The notes under the pieces were generated by a model. It saw only the letters and a program-made list of their open reading frames with translations, had not been told where the DNA came from and did no database searches. A program made the position numbers and the translations under genes. A stretch of DNA of 64,000 bases from Gammaproteobacteria bacterium (GTDB lineage: Bacteria > Pseudomonadota > Gammaproteobacteria > Steroidobacterales > Woeseiaceae). Of the stretch, positions 62,908 to 64,000 are shown piece by piece (positions within the stretch are counted from its first letter, which is position 1; the number at the start of each line of letters is the position of its first letter). The DNA lies in assembly GCA_022600955.1 (NCBI GenBank), contig JAHZJK010000017.1, forward strand, positions 62,001 to 126,000. Reading direction: 5' to 3'.

Positions 62908-62948
62908 CGATACACAAAATCACTGGATTTCATGTATCGGGCTGATAC
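62908..62948. promoter_or_regulatory. Inverted repeats upstream of padR (operator candidate)
   Basis: CGATACA at 62908-62914 pairs with TGTATCG at 62933-62939 across 18 bp, and GTATC (62934-62938) pairs with GATAC (62944-62948) across 5 bp. They end 48 bp before the padR start codon. PadR proteins commonly bind such inverted repeats and repress their own operons, so autoregulation is plausible. Confidence 0.45.
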
Positions 62949-62995
62949 TATGCATCGCCTCGATATATAGCGATCAGTCGCTTAGCGGAAAGAAT

Positions 62996-63538
62996 ATGGA
63001 TGTAAAAACAGTCTGCCTAGGCATGCTTACTGATGGTGCAGCCAGCGGCTACGACCTGAAAAAGCAGTTCGAATCTTCATTCGGCCATTTTTTTGCCGCC
63101 GGCTTTGGCTCAATCTACCCCGCTTTGTCGTCTCTGGCCGACTCCGGACTTGTCACGTGTACGCGCATTCCTCAGGACGGCAAACCAGATCGTAAAGTGT
63201 ATGCAATCACCGCGGAAGGACGCGAGCACCTGCTACATACGCTGGACAACTCCGAGCCGTCCCACAAAGTTCGATCAGAGTTTCTGGCCACGCTGTGTTT
63301 CTCACATTTGATGAGCGACGATCAGGTGCAACGAATATTCGACCACCGACTGGCGGAAGTTTGTGACTACCTGAACATGTTCGATGAAATTGAGTCGAAT
63401 GGAATGCAGGACTTGTCGGCTGGTATGCAATTCGTCGTGGGTTTCAGTCGAGCGATGAATGAAGCCAGGCAAAAGTACATTAGTGAACACCGGCATATGC
63501 TGGCCAACGACAATCCCGTCAGTTCTGCGACTGGGTAG
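62996..63538 (+). CDS. PadR family transcriptional regulator
   Basis: A 180-residue regulator. The winged HTH begins with CLGMLTDGAASGYDLKKQFE and includes FFAAGFGSIYPALSSLADSG and KVYAITAEGREHLL, followed by a C-terminal Vir_act_alpha_C-like dimerisation helix region. PadR proteins sense small aromatic or hydrophobic compounds and often repress neighbouring efflux operons. Here the next gene is the adaptor of an RND-type efflux pump 25 bp downstream, fitting that pattern. An inverted repeat lies upstream. Confidence 0.88.
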   Translation: MDVKTVCLGMLTDGAASGYDLKKQFESSFGHFFAAGFGSIYPALSSLADSGLVTCTRIPQDGKPDRKVYAITAEGREHLLHTLDNSEPSHKVRSEFLATLCFSHLMSDDQVQRIFDHRLAEVCDYLNMFDEIESNGMQDLSAGMQFVVGFSRAMNEARQKYISEHRHMLANDNPVSSATG

Positions 63539-63563
63539 TAGGAATAATCATGGAATCAGGCAA

Positions 63564-64000
63564 ATGAATCGTTACAAGTCTTGGCTCGTTTCGGCCGGTA
63601 TTATTATTGCGATCGTGCTGTGGCTGGCCTCCGGCCAGTTGCGCAGTGACGAGGAAAAATCGGGCACGGAAAGCGCGCTGGCGAACGAATCGACGAACCT
63701 TGCTTCGAAGAACGCCGTCCGCGTACGCACGCAGTCGGCGGAGCAGGTGCAACGCACGATCACCATTAATGGCAACACCGCTCCGGCACGCATTGTCGAG
63801 CTGTCCGCCGAAACCGATGGGCGCGTCGTTTTCGTTGGCGCGGAGCGCGGCGCGAGTGTCGAGCGCGGCAAGATCATCGTGCGTCTCGATGAGCGCGATC
63901 GCAAGGCTCGCTTGTCACAGGCAGAAGCAACCGTAAAGCAGCGTGAGGTTGAACACGCGGCTCGAGTGAAATTGAAATCCGATAGCTATGTTTCTGAAGC
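63564..64000 (+). CDS. RND efflux periplasmic adaptor subunit (3' truncated by window)
   Basis: The first 145 codons of a membrane-fusion protein. It begins with an N-terminal membrane anchor (MNRYKSWLVSAGIIIAIVLW), then the barrel-sandwich (lipoyl-like) region NGNTAPARIVELSAETDGRV, with VERGKIIVRLDERDRKARL and the start of the alpha-hairpin (QAEATVKQREVEHAARVKLK). It is the adaptor that links an inner-membrane RND pump to an outer-membrane channel. The gene continues past the window end, and the pump is presumably downstream. PadR directly upstream is the likely local regulator. Confidence 0.85.
   Translation, partial: MNRYKSWLVSAGIIIAIVLWLASGQLRSDEEKSGTESALANESTNLASKNAVRVRTQSAEQVQRTITINGNTAPARIVELSAETDGRVVFVGAERGASVERGKIIVRLDERDRKARLSQAEATVKQREVEHAARVKLKSDSYVSE

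Noticed and set aside
1..64000. tRNA, rRNA or CRISPR arrays
   Set aside because: No cloverleaf, rRNA conserved block or regularly spaced identical repeats was seen when reading both strands; a dedicated search would be needed to exclude a degenerate tRNA.

Overview
The window is a stretch of a Gram-negative chromosome. The full LPS-core enzyme set (lpxL, waaF, kdkA, hldD), TamA/TamB, CysB with cysJIH and cysG, a sigma-54 activator and PBP4 point to a gammaproteobacterium. The cell appears free-living, aerobic and able to assimilate sulfate. Genus cannot be read from the sequence. GC is roughly mid-fifties percent, and gene packing is tight, with many 1-15 bp overlaps. No rRNA, tRNA, CRISPR array, transposase or integrase was recognised.

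Layout. 1-9.5 kb: an LPS core/glycan locus with the lpxL 3' end, waaF, kdkA, a GT9, a GT2, rmlA, two methyltransferases, a GT4 and hldD. 9.5-12.7 kb: a zinc-finger protein and glnE. 12.8-19.6 kb: an insertion flanked by imperfect direct repeats made from the glnE 5' end, the intergenic gap and the 5' end of a flavodoxin-like gene. It carries an SDR-DoxX operon, a TetR regulator with matching palindromes at both promoters, and an ECF sigma-factor cassette with a membrane protein, an exported protein, a DUF4397 lipoprotein and an outer-membrane barrel. 19.7-22.4 kb: the intact flavodoxin-like gene and a GGDEF/EAL protein. 22.5-30.3 kb: sulfur assimilation (cysK, cysG, cysB, cysH, cysI, cysJ). 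30.4-33.2 kb: an SH3-domain protein, PBP4 and a TVP38-type membrane protein.

33.2-35.8 kb is the most unusual part. A PAS/AAA+/Fis-type sigma-54 activator is transcribed away from a 45-residue exported or membrane micro-protein. Between them lie two matching palindromes (candidate activator sites) and an exact GG-N10-GC sigma-54 promoter. Downstream of the micro-protein stop is a run of six short perfect hairpins in about 135 bp, a candidate structured RNA. Together they look like a self-contained regulatory module with no named family known to me.

35.8-54.0 kb holds accessory and housekeeping genes: two exported dienelactone-hydrolase-like proteins, a MATE exporter, an orphan ABC ATPase, a NERD protein, a DUF819 protein, a metallo-beta-lactamase-fold hydrolase, GIY-YIG, DUF1272 and Imm10-like genes, an acyltransferase, a ceramidase-like protein, folD, mtnA with a class II aldolase, TonB-like and TPR proteins, a CBS protein, a DGSGS-repeat protein, threonine dehydratase and a zinc metallopeptidase. 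54.1-59.6 kb is tamA-tamB. 59.7-64 kb has a phospholipase D family protein, an FAD-linked oxidase, a PadR regulator and the start of an RND adaptor gene that runs off the window.
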